From positions 188,052 through 252,051 of the forward strand of contig PABP01000035.1 in the NCBI GenBank assembly GCA_002699585.1: a DNA stretch of 64,000 nt, in the 5' to 3' direction. The notes below the pieces were generated by a model that worked only from the letters and a program-made list of their open reading frames with translations, made no database searches and was not told the DNA's origin. How positions within the stretch are numbered: the stretch's first letter is position 1; every line of letters starts with the position of its first letter. A program made the translations under genes and the position numbers. This DNA is from Anaerolineaceae bacterium. Its GTDB lineage: Bacteria; Chloroflexota; Anaerolineae; Aggregatilineales; Phototrophicaceae. Below are positions 34,973 to 44,894 of this stretch, in pieces.

Positions 34973-35881
34973 TTAGGAGTTATGGTTGGAGGTTTCTTCG
35001 ATAAACTGCATGACCATCGCCAGTTGCTGCTGTGCGAGTTCGATAGATGCTTTCGCGCTCGTCAAATAATCGGTAATGTTGACTGGTATCACCACATCAG
35101 TTGAGATTGATGCTTGGTTGTGCTGGGCATTAGCGACCCATTCGTACATGGCCTGGGTTTCTGACATGGGTTGAATACCCAACTGCCTTTGGAGCATTTC
35201 CGCACACTCATGATATGTTTGGATGGCTAAAGCACGCTGACCATTCATCATATGCAGACGCATTATCTCGCGGTAGATGTCTTCTCTCAAAGGATCATGA
35301 TGCAAAATCTGGCGGCCATATTCCAGGCTGCGGTTGCAGTTATCATCCTGTGCGTGATAAAGCATCAAACAGACGAGGCTGTCCATATAAATTCTGTGTA
35401 AGCGTGCCCTTTCGCTCAGTGCCCAATCATCGTAGAAATTATCGAGCAGGTCACCAACATACAACGCTAAGACTTGTTCCAGACGTTGGACATCACTCGC
35501 ATCGAGCAACTGCTCAGGCTTGGTCAATACCAGCATGGCTTCGGCCTCAAATTCAGCTACATCAAGCCAGTATTCACTATCTTGATTAAACCCAATCTCA
35601 CCAGAATTGTTAGAAATGAGGTACGTGCCTCGTTGAATGCCCTCCGGCTCCAGGACGGCACGCAAGCGCCAAATCGCAGTATTCAAACAGCTTCGTGCAC
35701 TATCTATAGGACGGTCACTCCAAAATAGATCGAGAAGGACTTCTCTTGGATGCAATCGGTGGCGCTGTAACATAATATAGGCAAGCAGCACTTGTATCGT
35801 TCGTGTCGTCTTCATTTCTTGTGTGTGCGCTGTGTGACTAATTCGCACACTTCCCAAAAGTGATACAGATAGGGTGTGCAA
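34973..35881 (-). CDS. SARP/BTAD-family transcriptional activator
   Basis: Regulator of 302 residues. Residues about 1-95 form an OmpR-type winged helix (TRTIQVLLAYIMLQRHRLHPREVLLDLFW, then ARSCLNTAIWRLRAVLE, pattern only), and about 100-245 the bacterial transcriptional activator domain (YWLDVAEFEAE, ALYVGDLLDNFYDDWALSER, CNRSLEYGRQILHHDPLREDIYREIMRLHMMNGQRALAIQTY-type helices). A helical tail follows. The start is TTG at 35881, supported by GAGGAG 7 bases upstream. It lies immediately upstream of the eCIS operon and its phased repeats, which makes it the most likely activator of that operon. Confidence 0.9.
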   Translation of the reverse strand: MHTLSVSLLGSVRISHTAHTQEMKTTRTIQVLLAYIMLQRHRLHPREVLLDLFWSDRPIDSARSCLNTAIWRLRAVLEPEGIQRGTYLISNNSGEIGFNQDSEYWLDVAEFEAEAMLVLTKPEQLLDASDVQRLEQVLALYVGDLLDNFYDDWALSERARLHRIYMDSLVCLMLYHAQDDNCNRSLEYGRQILHHDPLREDIYREIMRLHMMNGQRALAIQTYHECAEMLQRQLGIQPMSETQAMYEWVANAQHNQASISTDVVIPVNITDYLTSAKASIELAQQQLAMVMQFIEETSNHNS

Positions 35882-36266
35882 GAGATTGCTCCTCTTCCGA
35901 ATAACCTTTTGTAGTGCCTGTATCGTGCCTAATGCGAGATTTTTATCGTAAGTGATTACGCTTTTGCACTTTCCGATACGCCATCTTTAGATCACACAAT
36001 ACAGACATATATCCCTATAGCTACCTGCATGACTATCATGGTGCAGGCAGCCATACTTTTTGTTAGATGACTCGTACAAACGATGAATTTGCGACATAGC
36101 TCTAAAAAAATAAATAAGATAAGTCGCCATTTATCACATGATTACTTCAAATTCATGTCATTGTCATAGACATCAGCAAATGAATGAGGAGTTTGTGATC
36201 TGATTTGTGTGACATTTGGTGCTAAAGCCTAATCAAACTAAGATGAGTATTCCCCGTGAGAGATAC

Positions 36267-36334
36267 AAAACGACGGAAGGCTCCCAATCCTCAGCCTAAA
36301 GCCGATTTTGAAACAGGGAACCAACCGCCGTTTT
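36267..36334 (-). terminator. Structured RNA, probable terminator of the CHAT/protease cluster
   Basis: Nested pairings on the minus strand: AAAACGGCGG with CCGTCGTTTT (outer), GGTTCCC with GGGAGCC (middle) and AATC with GATT (inner), around a 14-base loop, ending in TTTTG. The two imperfect positions are G-U wobbles when read on the minus strand but A-C mismatches on the plus strand, which points to the minus strand. It begins about 58 bases after the stop of the protease gene at 36393, so terminator or 3' ncRNA are the simple readings. The remaining bases of 35882-36392 show no gene that I can support. Confidence 0.5.
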
Positions 36335-36392
36335 ACTGATCTATGTTATCTAATCCGATCAGCACAATGGAATGTGCGTAATCATGCCCCAG

Positions 36393-38426
36393 TTAGGGTC
36401 GACCTGAATTATCCAGTGCCGTGCCGATTTGCCAAGCGAGCATACAGGCATTGCTCCTTACATCAGGGTCAGCCGAATTGAGATCACGGTATAGGTAGCC
36501 AGCCACGGCTGCCGATACGATAGCTGTTGAAAATGATGACCCAGACCACCAACGCCCAATGCCATCTTCCGTAATTGCAAATATGCTCGAACCAATTTCG
36601 GCTGGCATCTCATTGTCATCTTCGGGTTGCGTGACTTCGCTGCGAATTAATCGTAACCGATCTTTAATCGTTTGCGGAATATCGTAGTCAACATGACCAC
36701 CAAACACCTCGCAGCCATCGGAACTGGCATTTGAGTAAGTTATGCCGTTTCCACCGATACCCGTCGATGCCACACTAATCACTTCATGTAAGCGTGCTGG
36801 AAATTCGGAGACTGGTTGCTGGTCAATAGTCCGATTTGAGTCAACCAGATTTTCATTACCAGCAGCACCCACAATGACTACATTGCCATTGAAAGGTGCA
36901 TAATAATCGTGAATTACGTCAACATTGTCATCGCAAACAACAACATCTTCAACGGCATCCCAGCCTATGACCGCTTTGATTGCCAGGGCATACGGCAAGC
37001 GCTGACGCTCAGCTTCACTATAGCAACGCAAGAATAAGCGGTTGTGATGAATATTTGGCACAACATCTGTTCCTTTATCAAGCAGGTTTTTTACATGATC
37101 GGTTGCGCCAATAAGTCCAAAGTTTGGATGGTTCAGTGGGTACGTATGAAACAGGTTCAGACTCATATTAACGACAAGGTAACTTTCGTATTCGCCGGGA
37201 GTATAGGATATGGGGGTTCTATTAGCATCAAAGTGATGTCCAAGATAGACCTCATGCAAAGCGCGTACTACAGTTTCCACAGAGCCAACGCCCCGCGACG
37301 TGAGCGCTAAGTGTCGGTTAAATGTAACATCGTTTGACAGTAGTTCTGTGGAATGTAATGCTGTTTCATAATGTATTCCATTCTTATCGAGAATAATCTC
37401 AATCAAACGCTGGACAAAAGGCCCATGAGGAGCCAGCGCTTCATGAAGCTGGTAGCCCTCATTTAGTGATGTATTAACTTCAGTACATGTTGTGTCACAT
37501 CTGCCAGTATCATGCTCTAAATCCTCAAAGGAATCCAGAATTGCGATTTTCACGTGAGGAATTCGTGCGCTATACGGTGAGTCTAGCAGGATCGGAATAT
37601 CCCAGTCATCACTATCGGAGTCTTCTTCAGGCCAACTCCCCGGGCCACCTAAGCCAGGCCCCTGACTTTGCGTGGCAGTTGCAATCCAATTCAGGGTAAA
37701 ATCTGCATTATTGTTGTTGATATTATCGGGTAGTTCAACACCCCAAATTGGCTCTACCAAAGATTGCTCCAACGCAAGCATTGATGTTGTGATAAACTCT
37801 GCTTTGAATGTTCTCTCCTCTTCATTTGTTAGCCCAGCAATCATCTCATCCAGATCATCAAAATGCAAAGGAATAAATACGACAGAAAAATGGTTTGCAC
37901 CCAATTTGTCATAAAAATGATACTGGCGTGAGTTGGAAAGAGTGTAGTCAGGAGTAATGTCAATTTCTGATCTTATTTCGTTTATGGTTAGAGATGTGCC
38001 TAGCAAGTTATTGATCTCATCAATCGATTCTTTACATTCTGTGAGTTCCTCACCTATGACTCTTTCGACTAGGAAGCTTTGGAACTTGCATCGAATCTCC
38101 TCACTAAACTGTATATTGGGATCACTGTCTTGATCAAATATCTTTCGCAAGATTAATTCGACGACCATGTCATTCATCCATCTGATAACACCCTGAGTGT
38201 CGTTCGGCAGAATGCTATTTACTTGATCTATCATAAGAGGTTCCGCTTCATCGAAGTTCATGTTACGTGTTAAAGGCGAATTCTCATTTGGATGAACGTA
38301 TACGAAAACCAGATTATCGAATGAGAACGGAAATGTTGCAACAAAAGGAGCGGGTTGAGCCTGTACCGAAACAAGCATAAACGGAAGAAGAACCAGAAGT
38401 ACGAGCAAACGATCGATACGTTGCAT
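36393..38426 (-). CDS. Secreted subtilisin-like (S8) serine protease
   Basis: Protein of 677 residues with a signal peptide (hydrophobic core LLVLLVLLPFMLVSVQA, likely cut near residue 23). The S8 triad is visible: Asp298 in VKIAILDSF, His334 in APHGPFV, Ser631 in SGSSFSTAIVSAAVAGYL; the oxyanion Asn region reads NVVIVGAAGNEN. The N-terminal 280 residues are unlike a usual propeptide and may be a regulatory or binding region. GGAG lies 7 bases before the ATG. It follows the TPR-CHAT gene by 125 bases on the same strand, so it may be a downstream member of that cluster or separately expressed. Confidence 0.88.
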   Translation of the reverse strand: MQRIDRLLVLLVLLPFMLVSVQAQPAPFVATFPFSFDNLVFVYVHPNENSPLTRNMNFDEAEPLMIDQVNSILPNDTQGVIRWMNDMVVELILRKIFDQDSDPNIQFSEEIRCKFQSFLVERVIGEELTECKESIDEINNLLGTSLTINEIRSEIDITPDYTLSNSRQYHFYDKLGANHFSVVFIPLHFDDLDEMIAGLTNEEERTFKAEFITTSMLALEQSLVEPIWGVELPDNINNNNADFTLNWIATATQSQGPGLGGPGSWPEEDSDSDDWDIPILLDSPYSARIPHVKIAILDSFEDLEHDTGRCDTTCTEVNTSLNEGYQLHEALAPHGPFVQRLIEIILDKNGIHYETALHSTELLSNDVTFNRHLALTSRGVGSVETVVRALHEVYLGHHFDANRTPISYTPGEYESYLVVNMSLNLFHTYPLNHPNFGLIGATDHVKNLLDKGTDVVPNIHHNRLFLRCYSEAERQRLPYALAIKAVIGWDAVEDVVVCDDNVDVIHDYYAPFNGNVVIVGAAGNENLVDSNRTIDQQPVSEFPARLHEVISVASTGIGGNGITYSNASSDGCEVFGGHVDYDIPQTIKDRLRLIRSEVTQPEDDNEMPAEIGSSIFAITEDGIGRWWSGSSFSTAIVSAAVAGYLYRDLNSADPDVRSNACMLAWQIGTALDNSGRP

Positions 38427-38550
38427 GATTGGACTCCAATCTCTACTTTGGCTAATTATGAGTCAGGTATTGCTACTTATTAAGTGCATTACTTTGCAGA
38501 AAATCACAAACTGGGAACAGAAGTTTCGGCCTACCGATAATTAGCCCTCA

Positions 38551-41409
38551 TTAAAGGGGAGACGGATTCCCAACAAGCTGAAAAGCACCCCAAAAAGCGG
38601 GATGATACGTGGGATGTTCGCTGAGAAATGTTTGTTGCGCTGTTTGCAGAGCCTGTGTTTTACGCTGTCCAGCCAACATATGATCGTAAAAGCAGCGCAC
38701 AATTTCTGGTGTGGTTGCATCATGAATCTGCCACAAACTAAGCAGCAAGGCTTGTGCCCCCTTTAGCAAGAAACCACGCCCCACCCCAATAAGCTCATCA
38801 ATGCCAGAGACGCGACCGCGTCCCGTCTCACACGCTGTCAGTACAATGAGTTGATAACGGAGATCGTATTGAAGCAGATCATCCAGCAATAATTGTCCGT
38901 CACCCAACCAGATGTGGGATAATTCTGGGCGATCCGCGCGAAATTGACCATGAGCAGCAATGTGCAGGATTGAACCGCCGGGTCGCTCGAAGCAAACCTG
39001 GGTCGCGGCTTCTTCAAGAAATACTTTACCGCCCATGCGATTATGCACAGCTTGCGCTTCGGTGATACATTGCGGTAAGTTGCCATCCCAAGAGTGACCT
39101 AAGATGACGACATCCTCTGTTGGTGACGGTGTCGGTCGTAAAAGTGATGTGGCAGACGGCAGCAGAATAATTTCGTGTTTTTCCACTAAATATTGCTGAC
39201 CATCATGCAACATGGAAAAGGGCAATTGGTGCAGATCGCTAAAGGGCACAATATAGAGTTGGTCATTTGGTCTGATATAGTTTTGTACAGGGCTGACCAA
39301 CCTCTGGTATAAATCTTGTAGATCAGGCAGCAGTTGCGCTTTTAGCGTCGCTTGCACTGGAGATTCTGGCGGCATGGTAACAGAAAAATCGATGTTGGTG
39401 CGAATCTCGGTGATTTTTTGCAAAAGTTCGTCGGCGGCTGTAGTCAGTTCAACGATGTGTAGAGAATCGTGCCGAATGACAAAGACAGACCAAGCATGAC
39501 TGCCAACATAATACTGGAGCAGCACCGCATTCTGTGGCAGGGGACGCTGAACATCGGCTAACGTTGGTGACTGGCTGTTCAACATCAAAGCATCTGTTGT
39601 ATGAAGCTGAAGCTGTTCTGTCAAGTCTACTATTTGTCGCTCTAATTGCTTGAGGTCTAGTTGAGCATCGCCTGTGGGTAATTTAGGCATATCATCAGAT
39701 AAGGTTGTGGGGTAATAAACCTGCCGAAAGAGTAGATTATAGCGGCTGATTGCTTCTTTGCGGTCTGCCAGCAGCTTTTCACCTTTGGCAGTGTGGATAT
39801 TCCATAGGAGCGTATCCTGTTGCTCGATATATTGCGCCAATGCCTGGGCGCGTCCTCGTACCAGCGTTTGATAGGCTCGTTCGAATTGACCTGTCTGATG
39901 ATAGATGCGGATCAGGGCGCGTAATACATCCACTTTATCGCGGAAGAAGTTGGGGTATAAGCCAACTGTCAGATGTTGATGTGATGTTTCGATGAGGTTC
40001 AGGGCTTGCTCATAATGGGCAACGGCACGCTGCGAGCGACCTTGTGACTCAAAGATGGCACCGATTAATTGCATGGCCTGATATTCGAGTAATGTCAAGC
40101 CCTGGCGTTGTGCGTCATGCCGTACCGCCTGACTCATCTCGAGCGCCTTATCCAACTCTCCCAGCCGCAGAAATAAACATGCCTGCAACAAGCGTGCCTG
40201 TTCATATTCCAGGCGATTACTTTCTTCACGTGTATCTTGTAACCAGGCGGATAAGGTTGTTTGGGCATCTTCGTAGTTGCCCAGTTGGAATAAAGTCCGG
40301 GCAATCCAGTATTGGGTGACGCGAACTTCGTCTTGATTTTGCAGACTTTGGAAAAATTCCACCGCTTTATTGAGCATCTCCAGTGCTTCAGCAACACGAT
40401 CCAAATAAATATGAGCAATCCCAAAATAACGATGGGCCCGTCCTTCCAGAAGTTTGGCACTGAGCGTCTTTAGATTAGCCATGACAGCGGGAATCTGCTG
40501 CGTGATGTCTGCGTAACGGTTCAACTCTTGGTAGGCCTGGAAGATTACAAGCTGTGTATTCATATGCTCAACAGGTTGTTCTTCCGGCGATGTCAGACCT
40601 TGCAGCTCATAAAGCTGTCGCAGGGCTTTACGGTATTGCCCCTGTAGCAACATATAATAGGAGGCACTCGATTGGGCGTGGCTTTCAATCACACTTTGTT
40701 CGTGTACCTGAGCAGCCTGGGCAGCAGATGTGTAAGTATCAATTGCTGCCTGAATACGCCCCAACTGACCAAAACTATAGGCTCTGATAAGGAGCATCTG
40801 TCCACGATAATGATCGAGTAACTCAGGATACTGTTCAGCTAAGTCGATGGCATTGCCAATATAAGCGAGCGCAGCCTCATACTTCCCGATCAGGTTATGT
40901 AACCAAGCCAGGTTTACTTCGAGGCGTGTCAGATAATCATATTCTTGGCATTCGGTGAAGATACGGCGCGCCCGATCAACATCAGCCAAGACGACCTCGA
41001 CCTTTTCCACATTCGCACAAACGAGCAAGCGAGAAATACATGTCCGTCCCCAGCCAATGACGTGTTGACAGGCCTCAAAACAGGCCGCGGCCAAGTTCAG
41101 TTCCTCCCAGGCGTTATCGTAATTCCCACGTGAGATCGAACAATTGGCTAATGCCATGTGGCTGATACCCTCGCAATAGGCATCATCAATATGGCGGCTA
41201 AAAAAGAGCATATACTCTGAAAGCGCTAATGCCTTCTGGATATTATCCATACGAAAATGGTCGGCGGCTTGCTTCCATTTATTGATGTAATCGTGATGCT
41301 GGTTATCAGACCGGTTGGGTGGGATGCGCTCGGCGGGATATTCTAGCGTAGTGAGTGTGTTATTTCGAGCTGCGGTGAGTATCTCTTCCACAAAATCAAG
41401 TTGTTTCAT
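38551..41409 (-). CDS. TPR-CHAT protein (caspase-like protease)
   Basis: Protein of 952 residues. Residues about 30-540 are tetratricopeptide repeats (12 or more); about 640-950 form a CHAT domain, a clan CD caspase/separase-related peptidase fold. The catalytic pair is present: His820 in ILHIAAHGQF and Cys860 in LIVLTACETGRG; the usual GFLLKGAQALLLSLWQI and AFWGAFQLVG segments follow. No signal peptide. The ATG overlaps the preceding gene in TGATG, so translation is coupled to the anti-sigma-like protein. The family includes Csx29 of type III-E CRISPR, but no CRISPR array or Cas gene is seen here. Confidence 0.92.
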   Translation of the reverse strand: MKQLDFVEEILTAARNNTLTTLEYPAERIPPNRSDNQHHDYINKWKQAADHFRMDNIQKALALSEYMLFFSRHIDDAYCEGISHMALANCSISRGNYDNAWEELNLAAACFEACQHVIGWGRTCISRLLVCANVEKVEVVLADVDRARRIFTECQEYDYLTRLEVNLAWLHNLIGKYEAALAYIGNAIDLAEQYPELLDHYRGQMLLIRAYSFGQLGRIQAAIDTYTSAAQAAQVHEQSVIESHAQSSASYYMLLQGQYRKALRQLYELQGLTSPEEQPVEHMNTQLVIFQAYQELNRYADITQQIPAVMANLKTLSAKLLEGRAHRYFGIAHIYLDRVAEALEMLNKAVEFFQSLQNQDEVRVTQYWIARTLFQLGNYEDAQTTLSAWLQDTREESNRLEYEQARLLQACLFLRLGELDKALEMSQAVRHDAQRQGLTLLEYQAMQLIGAIFESQGRSQRAVAHYEQALNLIETSHQHLTVGLYPNFFRDKVDVLRALIRIYHQTGQFERAYQTLVRGRAQALAQYIEQQDTLLWNIHTAKGEKLLADRKEAISRYNLLFRQVYYPTTLSDDMPKLPTGDAQLDLKQLERQIVDLTEQLQLHTTDALMLNSQSPTLADVQRPLPQNAVLLQYYVGSHAWSVFVIRHDSLHIVELTTAADELLQKITEIRTNIDFSVTMPPESPVQATLKAQLLPDLQDLYQRLVSPVQNYIRPNDQLYIVPFSDLHQLPFSMLHDGQQYLVEKHEIILLPSATSLLRPTPSPTEDVVILGHSWDGNLPQCITEAQAVHNRMGGKVFLEEAATQVCFERPGGSILHIAAHGQFRADRPELSHIWLGDGQLLLDDLLQYDLRYQLIVLTACETGRGRVSGIDELIGVGRGFLLKGAQALLLSLWQIHDATTPEIVRCFYDHMLAGQRKTQALQTAQQTFLSEHPTYHPAFWGAFQLVGNPSPL

Positions 41410-42089
41410 CAGACCTCAAACCTGACATCCTCAAAGATATATGGTTTGCCGATTTTTGGGGTCAATATAAATGTGACCGGTGATGAATCCACAAGCCGAA
41501 TAATCCGTGACTGCAGGGGTTCAATCTCGGTCGTTTCATCCATTTCATTCTGCCGGACTTTTATCAGTGCTTTCGACCACTTGTCTTGATCGTTGCTGAT
41601 ATGTAACTCAACGCGAATGCTGTAGTCCCCGGTTTCCGAAACCATAAATTGTATGAATAAGACGTTGGCGTTTTCGTCGTCCAGTTTCAGGGCGCGAGTA
41701 TGTACATGACCCCGTGCTGTGGCTAATGGTAACGATGTATCGGGGAAGTGTATGATCTTGCGAAGGGGACTATTCGCGTCGGGGAGTTGTGTTCCACGTT
41801 GTTGAAGCCGCTGTAGATGATAGCGCAGGGTTAGTGAAGTGGATAGCAGTGCATCTACCTTAGCGTAGTCGTCTTCTTCCAGCAAACCATTGATATAGTC
41901 TGCCAATGCCTCATCACTTAGGAGAGGCAGATTGCTGCTGGCGGCGGTCAGTTTGTCTTGTATAGCTATATAAGGCGTTAGTTGAGCTTGCAGCGCAGGG
42001 TTGTCGTCAACAGCTTGTTTGAGATGTTCACTCGCGGTACCGTCGAGCAACTCAAAAATCTGATCTTCTGTAAGGGATTCAAATTTCAC
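41409..42089 (-). CDS. Putative anti-sigma-like or protease substrate protein
   Basis: Protein of 226 residues. Its N-terminus (LTEDQIFELLDGTASEHLKQAVDDNPALQAQL) follows the pattern of anti-sigma factor openings: a helix, a short Asp/Gly turn, then NPALQAQL, but without the zinc-binding His-x3-Cys-x2-Cys. A second helical repeat unit (ADYINGLLEEDDYAKVDALL) follows, and the C-terminal 100 residues are a beta-sandwich (ALKLDDENANVLFIQFMV). No membrane segment. It sits between a sigma-like gene and a TPR-CHAT protease gene and is translationally coupled to the latter. Regulation of the sigma factor and cleavage by the protease are hypotheses. Confidence 0.6.
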   Translation of the reverse strand: MKFESLTEDQIFELLDGTASEHLKQAVDDNPALQAQLTPYIAIQDKLTAASSNLPLLSDEALADYINGLLEEDDYAKVDALLSTSLTLRYHLQRLQQRGTQLPDANSPLRKIIHFPDTSLPLATARGHVHTRALKLDDENANVLFIQFMVSETGDYSIRVELHISNDQDKWSKALIKVRQNEMDETTEIEPLQSRIIRLVDSSPVTFILTPKIGKPYIFEDVRFEV

Positions 42090-42209
42090 GGGGATACCTT
42101 CACCAAGCGCTTTATAAAATGCTGATCATGTATTAGTTAAATGTGTATGCTAGCCAAATCATCACAAGTGATCCCATTTTTACAACTTTGTTATAGTTAC
42201 AACAGGTCA

Positions 42210-42890
42210 CTAGACATCTGTATACGACTCGAAAAATTTTACCAAGTTCCGCATGATGCGTTGGCGATCTACCCGAAGGGCGTTGTCATCAGCCCATAGC
42301 TCTGGATACTCTTGAACAATGCGTTGATTTTTATAGCCATAGCGATAGCGTAATTCGATATAGACCTGATAGCGCGTTTTCTCGTGGTCGTCGCGTGCAA
42401 TCGTGGCTAATTCATTGAACACATCCTGCCAGAACTCGTCTCGCATTAAACGGTCTTCTACGAGATTTGTGGCCTGTTGAATGTCTTTGCCAATATCGTC
42501 GATGTATTCACTGGTATGTCGAGCCGATTCCAGATAAAGCTGCCAGATAGAATGCTTTGTGGTGATTTTTACATATTTCAGGAAGTGACCAAGCGTGTTG
42601 AAATCGCTTTCGAAAACGCCGCGTTTGCGTTGCCAAACATTCGAGATAATTGTGTTACTCAGTGCGAAGTAGTCTTTGGAATCAACCACCTGTCCCTGGC
42701 TTCGGCAGAACACCTGAATGCGTTGATCCAGGTATTGATAGGCAAGCATCCATACTTCCCGATGGTCTTGATCGTCGAAGGCGCGACGGAGCAATTCAAA
42801 GCAGTAGCGATTGTCTTGATTTTGGCGTTTCTTAGTTTCCTCCAGGCACCGACGATATAAAAACTCATTCGACTCGGTCGATACGTTCAA
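42210..42890 (-). CDS. Divergent ECF-like sigma factor
   Basis: Protein of 226 residues. CFELLRRAFDDQDHREVW near residue 30 and FNTLGHFLKYVKITTKHSIWQLYLES near 100-125 recall region 2 of the ECF-like factors that accompany CHAT proteins in Chloroflexota. The C-terminus (VYIELRYRYGYKNQRIVQEYPE, then RVDRQRIMRNL) could be region 4. The match is distant and made by eye, so another helical DNA-binding function is possible. It is the first gene of the cluster, 120 bases before the next one. Confidence 0.6.
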   Translation of the reverse strand: MNVSTESNEFLYRRCLEETKKRQNQDNRYCFELLRRAFDDQDHREVWMLAYQYLDQRIQVFCRSQGQVVDSKDYFALSNTIISNVWQRKRGVFESDFNTLGHFLKYVKITTKHSIWQLYLESARHTSEYIDDIGKDIQQATNLVEDRLMRDEFWQDVFNELATIARDDHEKTRYQVYIELRYRYGYKNQRIVQEYPELWADDNALRVDRQRIMRNLVKFFESYTDV

Positions 42891-42973
42891 GGTGAATTCC
42901 CAATTGTCTAGAATGTGTTAGATGTCTATTTCTGGAATATACCTCAAAATTAGAAATATGTCCCCTCGGAGTT

Positions 42974-43942
42974 ATGTCCCTAATTGCAGCAAACCTCAAT
43001 AAGACGTTACCATTCCTGCTGATGGACGCACACCATCTGTTGCGTATACAAGACAAAGACTGTCAGTTGCTCAATCGACACAGTAATCGCGTCGAAGTCC
43101 TCCTGCAATTGCTCCGAGCCTTCGAGCAAATCCAGCGCCAACAATTGCGCATGACCAATCAACTGCGCCAGGTGCTGAAACAATATTATCCTGTGATGCT
43201 GCAACTTTTCAGCGACGTAAATACCAAAATCGCGCTGGCTTTTCTGCAAACATATCCTACACCTCAGTTGGCACACGATCTCACCAGGACAGACCTGGAA
43301 CATTTCTTGCGCGCACACGGTTACAATCATATGCGGCGCCTAGATGTACTCCACCAAACCCTGCGAACACCCATTCTGTTGGCGACGGTTTGGCAAGGTG
43401 CCGCAGCACATGCTCAAGCCCTAGTTCCAGTTGTCCAGACCCTCAATCAGCAATTGGGTCGAATCAAGCGTGATATACGGCAGACCTTCATCGATCATCC
43501 TGAGGCTGCCTAGTGGCAATCCTTGCCAGGAGCAGGTGAGCTGACTGCACCTCGGTTACTGGCACTCATCGGCGACAACCGAGCCGTCTTTCCAACCGTT
43601 GAGGTATTGCAGGCCAGGGCGGGCACAGTACCGGTGACGCGACGCAGTGGCAAAACAAAAATCGTTCGTTTTCGTTGGGCGTGTGACAAAGCCTTACGCA
43701 AAACAATGATGGATTTTGCTCGCAACAGTATCGCCAAGTCGGGTTGGGCTCGCAGCTACTATCATGGCCAGCTTGAACGCGGACACAATGATCAACGTGC
43801 GATCCGGGCGTTGGCAAACCGTTGGGCACGCATTATCTGGACACTCTGGCAGTGTCAAGAAGCCTATAACGAGGCAAAACACGTCGCCAATCGCTCACGA
43901 AAGGGACAGACTTCTGTACCTCATCCTGGGATCGTAGCCTGA
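42974..43942 (+). pseudogene. IS110-family transposase remnant with in-frame TAG
   Basis: The frame encodes the middle and C-terminal parts of an IS110 transposase. The first part (42974-43513) is the coiled segment after the DEDD domain; a TAG at 43511-43513 interrupts it, after which WQSLPGAGELTAPRLLALIGD, the family transposase 20 signature with its conserved region, continues in the same frame to 43942. The N-terminal DEDD RuvC-like domain is absent, so the element is truncated at the 5' side. It is probably dead, although the single stop without a shift looks recent. Confidence 0.85.
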
Positions 43943-44113
43943 TTGTCATCGCACACCAAGACGCTATCTATAACGACTTGGCAAGTGCCTAAACACTATT
44001 TCCAGACTAACCGTCAGCCAAGTCTGTCGGTCTATTTTGATGCGAACTACTTTCGATCACGCCAGGCTAAATGTTTGCTCTGTCTGTTTCCACTGGATAC
44101 CTTGACAAGTTAA

Positions 44114-44815
44114 AGACGTTTCATCTCTGAATCCAGCGTCTACCGCATCCTGAAAGCCTATGATTTGGTTACCAGCCCGGTGTTCCAATTGGTCAGCGCC
44201 AAACATGCCTTTGAGCATCCTACCAAACGGGTGAATGAGATGTGGCAGACCGACTTCACCCAATTCAAGGTCGTCGATTGGGGCTACTACTATTTGTGTA
44301 CCATATTGGATGACTATTCGCGCTACATCCTCGCCTGGCGGCTGGCGGCTACAATGGGTAGCAGCGATGTCGAGGAAACGCTCAACCTGGCAGTGGCCAA
44401 AACCGGTGTGCAGCACATCAAGGTCAAGCACCGCCCACGACTGCTGTCGGACAATGGCTCAGCCTTTATCTCAGAGGCGCTCGCCAACTATCTCGCCAAA
44501 CACAGAATCCAGCATGTGCGTGGCGCACCCTACCATCCCCAGACTCAGGGCAAAATTGAGTGCTACCACCGGTCCATGAAGTCCGTTGTCAAGCTCGATC
44601 ACTACTATGTCCCGTCTGATCTGGAGCAGGCCATTGCCAACTTTGTCGTCTACTACAACAGGCAGCGCTACCAAGAAGCTCTGGATAATTTGACACCCGC
44701 TGATGTGTACTTTGGTCGCGACCAAGTGATCTTAAGTAAACGAGAGGAGGTTAAACGGCAGACAATCCAACGACGTCGTCAGCAGTATCTAGAGCATCGC
44801 TTAGCAGCTATGTAG
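44114..44815 (+). pseudogene. IS3-type transposase, 5'-truncated
   Basis: Open from just after a TAA at 44111-44113 to 44815. It reads FISESSVYRILKAYDLV, then a DDE integrase core: WQTDFTQF (first Asp), CTILDDYSR, LLSDNGSAFIS (second Asp), APYHPQTQGKIECYHRSMK (Glu). The full OrfB would need more N-terminal sequence and an OrfA partner, neither of which is visible upstream, where IS110 debris lies. The first usable start is TTG at 44165. Its 3' end abuts a truncated host gene. Confidence 0.8.
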
Positions 44816-44894
44816 AACCGAGCGATGTCTCCATACCAAAACGCTATACTTCGGGCGAGAGGAAATCGGCATCGAGAATAAGCAGCAGCGCTTA

